DNA of 64,000 bases, taken from assembly GCA_019009955.1 (NCBI GenBank), contig CM032230.1, positions 18,961,501-19,025,500 on the forward strand, given 5' to 3'. Of this stretch, positions 22,551-34,039 are shown piece after piece. The translations under genes and the position numbers were made by a program. Source of the DNA: Riptortus pedestris (taxonomy: Eukaryota; Arthropoda; Insecta; Hemiptera; Alydidae). Numbering within the stretch: position 1 is the stretch's first letter; every line of letters starts with the position of its first letter. The notes beneath the pieces were generated by a model that made no database searches, was not told where the DNA came from, and saw only the letters and a list, made by a program, of their open reading frames with translations.

Positions 22551-22781
22551 GTTGATTATGCTGCTAACGGAGTTGGACATGCAGGATGGGAAAGGATGAC
22601 CAGATTCTCCGTAGAAGTGTTTATTTAACATAAAGCACTTTCAAGGCACTAAGGCCTCATCTTCAGGGCTCAGGGATGAGTGACAGCGGAGTACAGGCCG
22701 AGAAGTGAAGGTAAAGGTGACCTCGCATAGCATTAAATAAACACTTGTACGGAGAATCTGGTCATCTTTTCACATCCTGCG
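22551..22781 (-). mobile_element. Short Penelope-like insertion with inverted arms
   Basis: Flanked by a 14-bp direct repeat TAGATTATAACTTT (22537-22550 and 22782-22795). It has inverted arms of about 48 bp (22581-22628 and 22733-22780) sharing GATGACCAGATTCTCCGTA, and a one-sided 30-bp extension (22551-22580). The centre contains a hammerhead-like order on the minus strand: CTGAAGA (22660-22666), a stem made from AGGC/GCCT, then GAAA (22639-22642). This is the same plan as the Penelope element at 13891-15477, without any ORF. Confidence 0.65.
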
Positions 22782-22975
22782 TAGATTATAACTTTTATTA
22801 TATCTACCTCATGGGATGAAATAGAAAGGATGTGGGAAAGGCACAGGTTTCTATTTATTCTGATAAAACTTTGGTAGAGATAAATCTTTTATTTTCTTAG
22901 AACAATACCAGATGCACTCGGGGAAAAATTATAAATCTACTACATGGGCAATACAACAAAGTACAAAAGTATAAA

Positions 22976-25353
22976 CTACATTGTTATAGAAATATAAAAC
23001 ATATAATATTGAATAATACTGAAATAAACAGGTGTAGGTTCAAGTTCAAAGATTTTCATAGAACCTTTTCGAATTAAATTCTTTTCAATGAGTGCCATTA
23101 GGTCTGTTTTTTTGGCATCAGAAATCTTAACTCTTTCAGTGAAGGCAGGTTGTAACGTGACATTGAAAGGCTTATTTTTCCTGATAATAACAGCCTCCAT
23201 AAAGTCTGACTCCTCAAACGAAATCTTATAAAAAAGTGAATTCGGATAATTGTATTGAACTCGCATAACTTTTATTTCTGTAAATTTAACAGGCTCATTT
23301 TTTGTATTTTTGATGATACGCACAGGTCCAATATCAGACGCTAAACGTTTCAAATCAAAAAAGTCTCATTAACATAAAATGGTTCACCAGTTCTTCTTGC
23401 TGTTCTGATCAAAGAAATGATACCTTCGGGGGTATAAATTGGGCCACTTTTAAGGGCTTGCTTAATTTTCCTCTCAATCAAAGAGTGGACAGAATCACCT
23501 TCATTTTGTGTATGCCCTTTGATAAGAAATTTGTGAGTGATTGAGTTAAGGCCGTATTTACGGAGAGCATAAATATAGGCGGCTAACATGAACTGATTCT
23601 TTTGCTGACCGCTACAATTATCCGAATAAAAAATTGCATCCTTATATATTCCAATATTCTTCTCTAATATATTTTAGAACACAGGAACCTAGTTCATTTG
23701 CTCCACGGTGCCCGTTTGATTCATCCCAAACATAACATTCGGTTGTTTTTTTATGAAGATCGCAAATTGTTAAGTTTAGGACATTCAATTTGGAAGAATA
23801 ATAAAAGGCAGAACAATCGCCTTTTGGCAATGGCATGACAGCTTGTAAATCGTAAACTGATAATAAGGCTTTACCCATTAGTGTCTGCTTGTCATTTTCC
23901 TTCTCTTTCCTTGATAGCTCTTTTTCTACCAAGTGCTGATCGTACTTTGCCTTCGAATTAGCTTTCTCGGCCTCTACCGCATTCTCATAAGCAACACATG
24001 TTTCGCATTGATCTTTTTTGGGCTGGAAAAAACTTAAATTCAAGTCGTTAGTGAAAACATGATAGAAGTAATTGAAATTACAGGACACTTTTTTTCAATC
24101 GTTCAGGTAGTCCGAGTAAATGCCAGTTATGGTTCTGCCCCCTTCAATGTAGTGCTTCGTAGTATTTCTGCGTGTGTAGTGACTCTCGATTTTAGGAATT
24201 CTGTTTATATGTTCTATGATTCTTGTTCTGATTGCTTCGTCCATCTTGGGCTGATTGCCATGCTTTCCTCGTCTATCATCAGCCATCACGGCACCGGCCA
24301 CTTTATTTTTCTTCTTAAATACAGTGTGAATAGGACGGTCATTGATATCTAATGTATTTCTAAAAAACATCTTACAAACGCGGCTGCGCCTGTCACCAAT
24401 ATTAAAATAGAACGCGGAATTATTATTCCTTCTGGGCCTTGTGCCCCGTTCACGTACATAACGATATTTAGGTTTAATTTCAGCAGTGCAGCTATTGATG
24501 AATTCCCTTTGTTTGGCAATATCCCCTAGGTTCCAATAAGAATCAAAAAGACTATTCTTTACATGGGGGTTTCATTTTTCTTTCTCCTCTTTCTCGCTTT
24601 TCAGGTTTCTTTGAAAGACTTTGGTACTCTTTTCCACTGTTTCTAGCAACCTTCAGCACATTCCTCTTCCAACTGGATTCATTCCTTTTTCGTTTACATT
24701 TTTTAACTGGACTCAAAATTTCAACGGATGAACCTCGGGTTGTAGAAACGGAGGTCGACGTAGGGGTAGTAGTAACCGATAATTCAGGAGTTTGACCAGG
24801 AGTGCTGTTTGAAGACGCTGACTGCATGACATCTGGATCGGTGGCGGTTGGAGTTACCTTACAAAATTTACTGGTTAAAGGTGTTTGGGGTACCACAACA
24901 TAACGCTTGATGTCTTCTTGGCATTCGTCTTCACTGCTACTTTCTTTGTCGACTAAAGGGTTATAATCTCTGTCTGCTTCAGAATCATCGAAATATTCAT
25001 AATCACTGTCATCACTGAAATTCAATTGGTTGGCATTTTGCACTGTACTTGCTCTTGCATGAATGTTACCTTCCCTGCTCGTTTTCTCCAATCTTCCTTC
25101 TGATGAGTCTGTAAAAAGAAAAGAAAGAAAAAAACAGTCACCCAGTAGCCGCAAAATTAAAGCCGACACAAAAAATTTGTATGAAATTAGGTAAGACAGT
25201 AAGCAAATAGAATCTCAAAATTACTCTTATTCTTATTTTTCTAATTCTAATTTTCTTACCTACACAACTGTCGGGTGAATTGCCACATGATACATCTACT
25301 TGAGACTCCATAGCAGTATTAAGTGCTAACTTTAACAACCTTCGAGAAGTCAT
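22976..25353 (-). pseudogene. Uncharacterised transposase-like gene (possible DUF7869-type), decayed
   Basis: Exon 1 starts at the ATG at 25353 and ends at 25260 with a consensus donor (AG|GTAAGA). A 151-nt intron (25259-25109) ends in TTTTTACAG. Exon 2 carries an acidic, Ser/Thr-rich N-terminus, a basic patch (KKCKRKRNE) and then the conserved region. This includes a Cys motif (CETCVAYE), an Asp after the long coiled-coil-like Glu/Lys stretch (YVWDESNGHRGANELGS), a SDNCSGQQKNQF motif just before 23589, and IKGHTQNEGDSVHS. The acidic residues and His suggest an RNase H-like fold. Lesions: a frameshift near 24562, an in-frame TGA near 24094, a frameshift near 23645 and another at a T-run near 23355. 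I recall this domain from multi-copy uncharacterised invertebrate proteins, but the family name is from memory. Confidence 0.7.
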
Positions 25354-26263
25354 AATGTTGAAACTGAAAAAGAAGAAATTTAAACGAAAGAATTACCAAT
25401 TAATAATTACCCAGGCAGATGCTAAATAGCATAGACCGAAGAAAAGCCTTTTCTTTTTTTTAACCTCTACTGGCTTATTTATTCATAATTACAATGACTA
25501 GCAGGGTGACCCGTCTTAAGTTACTGTATGAAACGTGGTTGCAAGCGCTCCTATCATGATAGGATCTGCAGATGAAGGAAGTTAAGAGAAACCATAATGC
25601 AGTCCACGTCTGACAGAAGGATGATGCAACCTGTCGTAACTTGTAAGCATTGGATAGCTTCATTGACAATAATGACATAATCCGAAATGAAACTACACAT
25701 TTTATTATGTAGGAGTCAAATTTTTGGTACAATAGTGTCATAGAACCAAATAATCCAAACGCCACATGGTCTAAGGAAAAAATTGTCATCGTCAAAACGT
25801 CAAAAGTTGAAATAGGTCAATCGACGTATCTCATTTACCATGCAAGAACGTCATAAATAAAAATAAAACAAGGTAGGACGCCATTCGTTTTTCTTGCTGT
25901 ACTGACATAAAACAGAATAATATGTTCTTGCTTAAAAACTGAGGATACAAAATGCACTTACCTTGTGTACAATAATGTCGTTTCACCAAATAATTCACTA
26001 CATCTCGTTTCTTGCACTAAATCTCACAGGTGAATACTGGCCAATGGTTCAACAGCAACTGAATTGTAACGGTCTTGAAAAGAACACATGTGTAGACAAA
26101 TGAAAAGCAAAAACGACACTTTCGCTCTCTAGAGGCTGCATATTGAGTTACACCTATGACGATCTTACAAGAAAATACTTCTCCTTCCAGGCATTATAGA
26201 AACAGTCATAACTAAAACTCGCTCATTTTTGAGATATGACGTTGTTGAAAGAAGTAAACGATA

Positions 26264-27720
26264 TGAGCTCAGGACCGCATACCTGACGGGCTTGGGGGAA
26301 ATGATCTTAGAAAAATAATGGAAATATTAAGCAGATTTCCCACGTGCTGATGAGACATTAGTGATCTCATCTCGCTACCTATTCTGCCTGAAAATACAAA
26401 TTAATAAACTTAAAAAAAAATAATAGCAAACAGTTATAGAGCATACGTCTACGTTACCCTGCATAGTCTCGTATAAAAAACCGGAAACCAGTTTTTTCTT
26501 TGCACTACATTACTTACAGCAGGTATTTACATATGTTACATAGCAGTTGTGATGATTCGCCGATGTAAGTTTCATTTCAGATTTTGCAGTTTATTCATTC
26601 TTTTTATTTGTTATTTACATGTTGATTCTATTATTTCATCTTTTATACTACTATAATATTTTTGAATTTTATTATTATATTTCCACGCTATATAACTCAC
26701 CGCAGTACAAAGCAGTTTTAGTTTTAAACACTGTTCTGGGTGTTAATAAAATGAATATTATAGTTGTAATTTTATTAGCAGGTCGTTCCCATAAGGTCGT
26801 TTTTCTCTATTTCTATCTTAAAAGCTGATGACAACGTTAAAAAAAACGGGAATGTTTGGATTATTTGGACGCAGCCCATGCTGGAACGAAAGATGGACTT
26901 TCAGCAGATTTCCCTTCAGGGATTAGCATTAATGCTATCAATTTTATAGCAAATTAGAAATTATGAATTATTTATTTATATTGAGTCAGGTTATTCTCAC
27001 TGTCAACTTTTAACTTAACTGATCTATTATCAGTGTTGTTTCATTAAGCCATAGCTTTCCATTTATTAATGTTTATAATTTGTTTTATAGATGGTAACTT
27101 GTTCACTGTATGACTTACTATTACATACTCATTTGTTTTTTAAACATACAGACAACATTTAAGTCTGTGATAAATTAAGACGCAAATACTTCCCAACGCA
27201 ATGTATTTATTCACTATAACAAATCACATTTTTGATCTCACAACAATAAATCACAAAAGTTCATTGACCAATTTAAACATTTATTAACACACTTTTTCAG
27301 ATTAGCAGAACAAATCTTACATCCTGAGTGTAGCGCTTGTTTATCATCGAAGTAAGGTTATAAACATTCGATTGCACTTTAATCCTTAGAGGTTGGTTTC
27401 TAATTTCAATCTGACTTATTGTCATTTTAGCAGCACTCTGACGTCACGTACCTTGTACTGCGCTTCGGTATCTGCCCCCTTGGGCCAATTATCTTTAGTT
27501 CACTTAATTAGAATATTTATTCTGCCTTTCGTCACTCATTTTTGATGTGATTTTCCCTAATTGTTATTGTCCACCCTTGGTGACAAATTCTCCATTTCTA
27601 ATAATTCATTCACGTTGTTTCCCTGTCATTTCGTGTATCTCCGATTCTTGTCACTTCGCACTTGTTCTCCTCCGCCGCTCTCAGCTGCTGATGTTTATAA
27701 TTGAATCTAATTTTATTAAT
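26264..27720. other. Spacer, possible BEL 5' region
   Basis: Isolated A-family tips occur at 26331-26348 (minus) and 26896-26925 (plus, CAGCAGATTTCCCTTCAGGG). The stretch before 27721 should hold the 5' LTR and leader of the BEL remnant, but I found no repeat of it downstream of 28923. Confidence 0.4.
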
Positions 27721-28923
27721 ATGGAAAACGTGAGGGCAGCTGCCAACCTTAAAAGGAAGCTGCGCCTTATTAAAAGGGACATTTCTCGTTTGGAGCTCAT
27801 AGGTCTTGGAAAATGAAGACCTAGTGATTACGCTGGAGTCCGCAATAGAGGAAGCTGATGGTTACCTGAAATTGTTTCTAGATGTTTGGGATGAACGATC
27901 CAACTTACAGAGTACCATTAAAGACGATATATTCCCCTCAGACGAATGGATGAATGAATATTTATGATGAAGTTCGACAGGGAAAAATTTCATTAGCAAC
28001 CATCAATCGTCGCCAACAACCATCAATGCCTCCTGTAGAAGGTACTGGTCTGCCACAGGCCTTGAACACCACTATATTGGGAAGAAGCAGCCTTCCAAAA
28101 ATCTCCATTCCCAAATTCTCTGGGGACTTGTTAGCATGGAGACATTTCAAAGATACATTTCAATCCATTGTCCACAATGAACCCAGTTTAAGCGATATTG
28201 AAAGGTTGCATTACTTGCTAGGTGCTGTTACAGGAGAAGCAGCCTCCATGATTTCGAGGTTCCCGGTTGAAAAGGAACCATATCTGCTAGCATGGCAGAA
28301 ATTGCTCAATACCTACGATAATCCTCGAGTGTTAGCGAAACTTTATATTCAGAGGATACTCGATTCATCTGTATCTGCAAGCAAGGCCGTTCACTTAGAG
28401 GCAGTCTCGTCATTGTCAACCCCAGCATTTTTGTCGGCATTAGATAGATTTGTAGCCAGAAGAGGTCTCCCGCAGAAACTTTACTCCGCTTCCTTAAGGA
28501 AGTGTATAAGTTCATTGCCAAGAACGAACCAACATTCGTCGAGTATCTGGCACCAAGAAATATAGAATGGTCATTTATTCTACCAGGAACCCCCCACTGT
28601 GGGAAGCAGGTGTGAAATCTGTGAAGACCCTTCTAGTGCAAAGCATTGGAAAGCATCCCTATACCTTCGAAGAGCTTTCAACGGCACTCACCAAAATTGA
28701 AGGACTCCTCAATTCACGCCCCATGTATGCACTCACGGAAGATGCTGATGACTACAATTACCTGACTCCAGGGCACTTCCTCATCGGCTCATCCTTATCC
28801 CAAATCCCTGAGTCTACTGCGAACCCGATTGTGAAGAGTAACACGTCTCGCTGGCAAACTCTTAAGGAACAATTCATCCATGTGTGGAACAGATGGCGCA
28901 CCAGATTGGCATATCTCCCTTAA
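27721..28923 (+). pseudogene. BEL/Pao retrotransposon, gag fused to integrase by internal deletion
   Basis: The gag start at 27721 (MENVRAAANLKRKLRLIKRD) is followed by two frame changes before the frame at 27954-28565. That frame carries the gag core typical of BEL/Pao (LPKISIPKFSGDLLAWRHF, then the GAVTGEAASMI segment). Near 28380 it passes without a break into the integrase core (AVHLEAVSSLSTPAFLSALD). Nucleocapsid, protease, reverse transcriptase and RNase H are all missing. A further frame continues the integrase C-terminus (28567-28923: LWEAGVKSVK, LNSRPMYALTEDADD, LTPGHFLIG, SRWQTLKEQF). It cannot transpose on its own. Confidence 0.88.
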
Positions 28924-29270
28924 AGAGAAGCCTTGAATTGCCCTCTTCATAAGTAAATAATTTAAAAGGATGAACGTTGGGGAGGTTATTTCTGGTATTT
29001 ATTAACTCTGCTCCGTTAATGTATGATATACTTTATTGAACACCAATATTAATATACAGTTTACAATCGACACTTACAAAAGAGTATTTTTAATAGCGGT
29101 TATGACGAACCTAAAACAGCTGTCACCATTAAGCTTTGTACCGCATCAAGGGAAAGGAACTTTTATTCTTACATGGTTTGGAAGACAGAATAATTTCTAC
29201 GGATATAAAAAAAAAATAAAAAAAAAAAAAAAATAAAAAAATAAAAAAAAAAAAAAAAAAAAACTACATG
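28924..29270. other. Possible BEL 3' LTR start and poly-A-rich run
   Basis: After the integrase stop, a purine-rich AAAAGGATGAACG at about 28966 could be the polypurine tract and LTR start. A poly-A/AAAT run spans 29206-29264. No second LTR copy exists in the window for confirmation. Confidence 0.35.
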
Positions 29271-29486
29271 CACAGGAGACGGGGCATATAAAAATATTGA
29301 GGAGAGTGAAGTCTTAAATAACAAATAATTTTATTATTAACAAATCCACAGCAACGACGGGTATGAACCCTAAAGACTGTGACGGGGAAATGTCAAAATA
29401 TTGTGGAAAGTAAAGCCTTGCCAAAAAATACCATCTTCATTCAGGCTCAAATGAATTCCCGGGCGAAGCCGGGTACCTTAGCTAGT
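29271..29486 (+). mobile_element. B-family 3' end (second subfamily)
   Basis: About 215 bp ending in TTCCCGGGCGAAGCCGGGT then ACCTTAGCTAGT. The sequence upstream (GCCTTGCCAAAAAATACC, CATTCAGGCTCAAATGAATT) matches in reverse the copy at 62361-63377. An A-family body follows immediately in the same orientation. Confidence 0.7.
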
Positions 29487-30203
29487 ATCATATATAGTCT
29501 GTAAACGTTCTAGCATTCGCAATTTTTGTTTGATCGTTACCAAACTCGATATTTAATCGTTTCATCCAAAAAATAAAAGTTAAGTTCGTTAATGGCTGAA
29601 ATCGGACCATTGGGAAGGGGGGGATTTTGAAAAGTCGAAATATCTCCGTTTACTATACGTCGGATAGAAAAATTGCATAGAACCAATCTTATTGCGAATT
29701 AAAATCTCTATACGTATTTTCTGTATCCTGATTATTAACCGAGATATTTTGATTTTATAGTTTTCCGCTTTCGGTAAACCCCCACCAACCAACCACGTTA
29801 TTACCATGTTAAATACGGAATATTGATTTCATTTAACTTTTACATTGGGAGATATATGAACATTCGATCAGTTGATCCCCCCGCCTTCTTTTGTTCTTGG
29901 ATTACTAGAATTTAAGTAATTAAGATTAAATTTATTCTGATTCATTACTAATTACAGCATTAGCTATAGTAAATAGTTTTCTATAACATTAATGTGTTAT
30001 ATTCAGATATATTTCATTAATTTTTTTTTCTTCCCAGTCAGGTTAATGGCCTATTTTATTACAATTCAGAAGATTTCCCATTACCGTTTGTATTTATTCA
30101 CTAAAAATTTACTGTGGTGTTATCAGTATCTTTATTTATTTATCTATTGCAAACCTTCGCTTGGGAAATTTGCTTAGTTAGCCCCTGCGTTATGGGCTTT
30201 TTA
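29487..30203 (+). mobile_element. A-family body to 3' end
   Basis: Short AT stretch, GTCTGTAAACGTTCTAGCATTCGC, then the complete body and a shortened 3' end GGGAAATTTGCTTAGTTAGCCCCTGCG. The 5' block is replaced by the B-family 3' end. Confidence 0.75.
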
Positions 30204-30764
30204 TTTATTACTGTGAAGAAAATCCCTAGCTTATAGCTGTAAGATATTGTATATTCTCCCCATGTTCGGATCCACCTTACTCTTGTTTCCCTATCTTATC
30301 AAGGAAATTATTCCGCTCCGGCGAATCTCTTCTGATGCACTCTACTGGGATAGAGATAGTATTCGAAAGATCCACCCTTGGATATCTCAATATGTAAATT
30401 AAATATAGACCGTTCCTGGCATTATCAAGCTGGTCTTTATTCTCCTCGGATGATTCTTGTGAATACAGTTTTATCACATTTTCTATTTATATTGGAGTTT
30501 TCTTGAAATAATGGTAGATATAGGCAGCTCTGAGACATGGCATCATTTATTTCGGAAGTGGATAAGGAAACGGAATTATGTTTCCAAACTCCGAATTGGT
30601 GAAACAAAAGTTTTCACCTAAAGTCTTGTCTTCTCTGCATCCACTAAGGTAATTTAGGGTGTGGATTGGATTCTAGTGCATTCGGATTTTGATTAATGTT
30701 TATCGAATAACAGAGCAGAATGTATTATTAACCTTTAGCTTGATGATGGATTAAAAGTTCATTT
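30204..30764. other. Unassigned spacer
   Basis: No gene or repeat recognised. Confidence 0.4.
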
Positions 30765-31443
30765 CATAGGAGTTGCGTAAACTAAGTAGATTTCCCACGT
30801 GTGGGTATGACAAAACTAAAATGTAATTTTACAGGCTTTTTTTTTTTTCCGAATTCGATGTGAGTCGTGGGGGTTTTGTCGAACGCTGAAAATACGAATA
30901 ACTCGCTGGATATTTGAGTTGAGAGGAAGCGTATATAGAAAGAACAATTGTCGAGCATCAATAACCTAACAATAAAAGGGTCTTGGAACATTTTTGATTC
31001 GGAGATATTTTGAAATTTAAACTAAAACCCCCATTAATTATTACGTTTTTTAAAGTTAAATGGAACAGTTAAATATCGAGTATGGCACACAGTGAATAAA
31101 TGGTGTTTGATTCGTGACCGCCACATCTTACTTGAGGACGTCACTGCACTACGTACTTGCAAGTATCTCACATAGTAAATGTGCAATGAAAACTATATTT
31201 GGTTTTTATGCTTCGAATAAAGTAGTTAATGGTATGCCAGTTTAATGTTAATGTCACACTACTAGTAGTGTTGGTTTACTAAAGGCTGAAAATTAATAAT
31301 TATATCTCGGTAAATGTTAAAGATAAAGTGTAAATGTTTATTACAAAATTACATTAAATATGCAATAAGATTGATTCTACACGTATTTCAACGTGCAATA
31401 ACGGAGTTCAGGCTAAGGAATTTTATATGTGCATAAATGTATG

Positions 31444-31446
<3 letters not shown>
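30765..31446 (-). mobile_element. A-family, diverged, minus strand
   Basis: 3' end at 30771-30812 (GCGTAAACTAAGTAGATTTCCCACGTG), two body stretches (TGGGGGTTTTGTCGAACGC near 30868; GGTTTACTAAAGGCTGAAAAT near 31272), then TTGATTCTAC near 31370. It leads into the AT tract that received an LTR. Confidence 0.6.

Positions 31447-31497
<51 letters not shown>
31447..31497. repeat. (AT)n, left flank of an LTR
   Basis: About 50 bp of (AT)n between the A-family copy and the LTR at 31498. Confidence 0.9.
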
Positions 31498-31500
<3 letters not shown>

Positions 31501-31894
31501 GCGAACACTGCATGCTTAAAAAATTACGAGGACATAATCCTATATCTTAAATATCCGATAGGATATTTAAGAAGGTTGAAGGAAATGAAAGAAAAGGACC
31601 GTTGGCGCCAGGAATGTTCTCGGCGACGCCAGTGTGGGATCTTGCCCAGACTGGCTCTTTGTCTTCGATCTGGCGTCCCGTCCAGAAAAGCGGCCCAGCT
31701 CGCCCGACAGTTAGTTTGTTCTCAGTTCTCTTCCAGTGAATTTAGTGCAGCTTTAGTGAAACATGCATTTTACTTTCAGTTTGATACAGTGATTTATGTG
31801 GATCAGTGTAGTGCCGTATATAAGTAAAGAACGGTGCAGTGCCGTGTTTTGCGACCTTCAGTGATCGTGAGTTATTGTACTGTGAAATAAGAAC

Positions 31895-31964
<70 letters not shown>

Positions 31965-32072
31965 TAGTAGTTATAAATTGTGCTGTGATAAAAACTTTAA
32001 AGTTGTGTTTAATTTTGCAATCCTGAAAAACTCTAATAATCAACTTTTATTATTTTTGTAATAAGCGTAACA

Positions 32073-32073
<1 letters not shown>
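31498..32073 (+). mobile_element. Solo LTR, diverged, with internal (AT)n
   Basis: Shares with the LTR at 37442-38008 the segments TTAGTTTGTTCTCAG, CAGTGAT..GTGAGTTATTG, TTGTGCTGTGATAAAAAC, TTAATTTTGCAATCC and the end TTTGTAATAAGCGTAACA. A 57-bp (AT)n (31906-31962) has expanded inside it. The 5' 80 bp include a 12-bp inverted repeat (31545-31572). No gag/pol is attached, so it is probably a solo LTR left by recombination. Confidence 0.7.

Positions 32074-32074
<1 letters not shown>

Positions 32075-32133
<59 letters not shown>
32075..32133. repeat. (AC)n microsatellite
   Basis: About 29 AC repeats directly after the LTR end. Confidence 0.9.
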
Positions 32134-32136
<3 letters not shown>

Positions 32137-32139
32137 TTA

Positions 32140-32170
<31 letters not shown>

Positions 32171-32345
32171 TATATTGTCCTTTGCACATTAACCATGCAC
32201 AAAGGGCGTTTATTTGCTACATGTACCATACTATTACAGTATATAACATGTCTGTTCATAATACATCGTGTTTTGTATACAAGAAATGTTCATAGATTTT
32301 TTCTGGAAGTTAATAAAAAAATAATTTAAAAAATATATATATGTG

Positions 32346-32348
<3 letters not shown>

Positions 32349-32403
<55 letters not shown>

Positions 32404-32500
32404 AACATTCAAATATAATTGAACTAATTTTCGTCATCTACAAGGTAGGATCGATGGACTTTTGTTGAAATAATGGGAAAATCGCATCATGAGTTCAGCC
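32349..32500 (-). mobile_element. AT tract plus A-family 5' block
   Basis: (AT)n at 32349-32401, then the reversed 5' block: TTTTCGTCATC, GGTAGGATCGATGGAC and a diverged tip. The body that should lie to the left is absent. Confidence 0.65.
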
Positions 32501-33284
32501 GCAATAGAACGCAATCAATAATTCAAGAAGGTAACTATAAAGAAAATCTTATTGCATTCTTTAGATGGCGAAAACTTCTATAACTACTAAGGAAAACTCA
32601 GATAATTAACCGGAGGACACAATGGCAAAAATATTCCATATTCCAAATCCTACAGAGATATATCCGAATTGAGATTGCAGACCAATTCAGGATAGTAGGG
32701 CAAAGTATTGCTGGAAGATGAGGGTTAATCTCGGTTCTACTGTACCGAGCATCCTAATCTAGCCTCTGTCAATGCATTCATTCAAGCATATATGCCCGCA
32801 CTCCGATGCACACACCTATTCAGCTAGTAATGGTGAAATTTTCGAAACATTTCTTTAAATCTCTATTGGTCTTATACCTACCTACATGACACACTCATGA
32901 ATTTAAATATCGAGATATTTTTATTGTAATTTGTAAAGTGTCGTATTTATATAAATATATGTGTGTGTGTGTGCTCGTTTACAACAGATGACTCCCTCTC
33001 TAAATTGTTTTATACATACTGGGTCTAAAATTTTGTTTTCTTGACAGCTTATTCATTTTTGACCCTTACGTATTTTGAGAATTGTATCTCGTTATTTCAT
33101 TTTAACCTATAATTACACTTGATAAGTTTAGTTAATTTTGAGTACATTCTATTTACATTATATCTCATCATTATTATTACCTTTCCTAATCGTTTCAATA
33201 AATATATAAATGCTTAGTTTAGCATTGCGCAATATATATACTTTTTTATCACACTGTTGTATAAAAAGTCCTGCTTAAAGTAAA
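32501..33284. other. Unassigned spacer
   Basis: No gene recognised. A weak A-family 5'-block echo (GTGAAATTTTCGAAACATTTC) lies near 32831. A short (GT)n lies near 32959-32972. Confidence 0.35.
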
Positions 33285-33521
33285 AAAAAGGGACTGCGTA
33301 AACTCAGGAGATCTCCCTCAATTATTCTTATTACAAACGGTAATAAGAAATCTTTCCCCACCCGGCGGGATGAGTCGCAAATGTAAACAATCAGGTCTGC
33401 CAACGGCTCACTGGAAAAAAAAATTAATACATATCCGAATATAACGTATTAATTTTATTGTAAACTATGTACTATGGTACTGTAATTAATAATGAATCAG
33501 AATAATTTTTATCTCAATCAA
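33285..33521 (-). mobile_element. A-family 3' region
   Basis: ACTGCGTAAACTCAGGAGATCTCCC, then CAAACGGTAATAAGAAA, CCACCCGGCGGGATGAG and AATAATGAATCAGAATAAT. It stops at a junction with a plus-strand A-family piece. Confidence 0.65.
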
Positions 33522-33575
33522 ATATCTATAGATCCTACCCAGGAGACAACGAAAACGAGATGCGATCAAAATGTT

Positions 33576-33641
<66 letters not shown>

Positions 33642-33880
33642 GTCTGCTAGGGCTCTAGCGGTAAATTCTTATTTTATTGTAACCAAAGTCGATATAAGTG
33701 TTTCATTCAAAACATAAGGCGGAGTTCCGAAATTGAACGTGTGGTGTAGGGGGGGTGGTGAGTCGGGGAAATTTTAGAAGATTCCAAATAACTTCGTTAT
33801 CGTATGTCGTATCAAAAATTTGTTATAAAAAGTACCATAAATGTTGTTATATATATTTATTCTCTATCAACTATATAAAT
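33522..33880 (+). mobile_element. A-family 5' block remnant, AT tract and body start
   Basis: TCTATAGATCCTACCCAGGA, (AT)n at 33579-33637, then CTGCTAGGGCTCTAGCGGTA and a diverged body. Together with the piece at 33285 it forms an inverted pair. Confidence 0.65.
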
Positions 33881-34039
33881 ATATATACAAACATTCAAGC
33901 AAAGCAATATACTATTCTGATAACTTTACAAAATATACAAACTGAACATACACAACATAATACACCGACATTAAAGTAACGATACAAAAATTACAGAACC
34001 GTACAACCGTGAACAACAGAAATCAGAGAACTTAAAGCA

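Larger units (their letters stand above)
22136..26263 (-). mobile_element. 4.1-kb element with 37-bp TIRs carrying an uncharacterised gene
   Basis: Left 22136-22172 and right 26227-26263 are inverted repeats: 37 bp with four differences, all transitions, sharing AACGTCATATCTCAAAA. The outermost bases are TA on both sides, compatible with a TA target duplication. Between them is a single broken gene on the minus strand, plus a nested 245-bp Penelope-like insertion. The arrangement is that of a cut-and-paste DNA transposon, but the protein is not one I can place in a named superfamily. Confidence 0.75.

Noticed and set aside
22976..25353. Intact host gene with an intron
   Set aside because: Splice sites for the first intron are good, but at least three frameshifts and one in-frame stop break the remainder and TIRs flank the locus.
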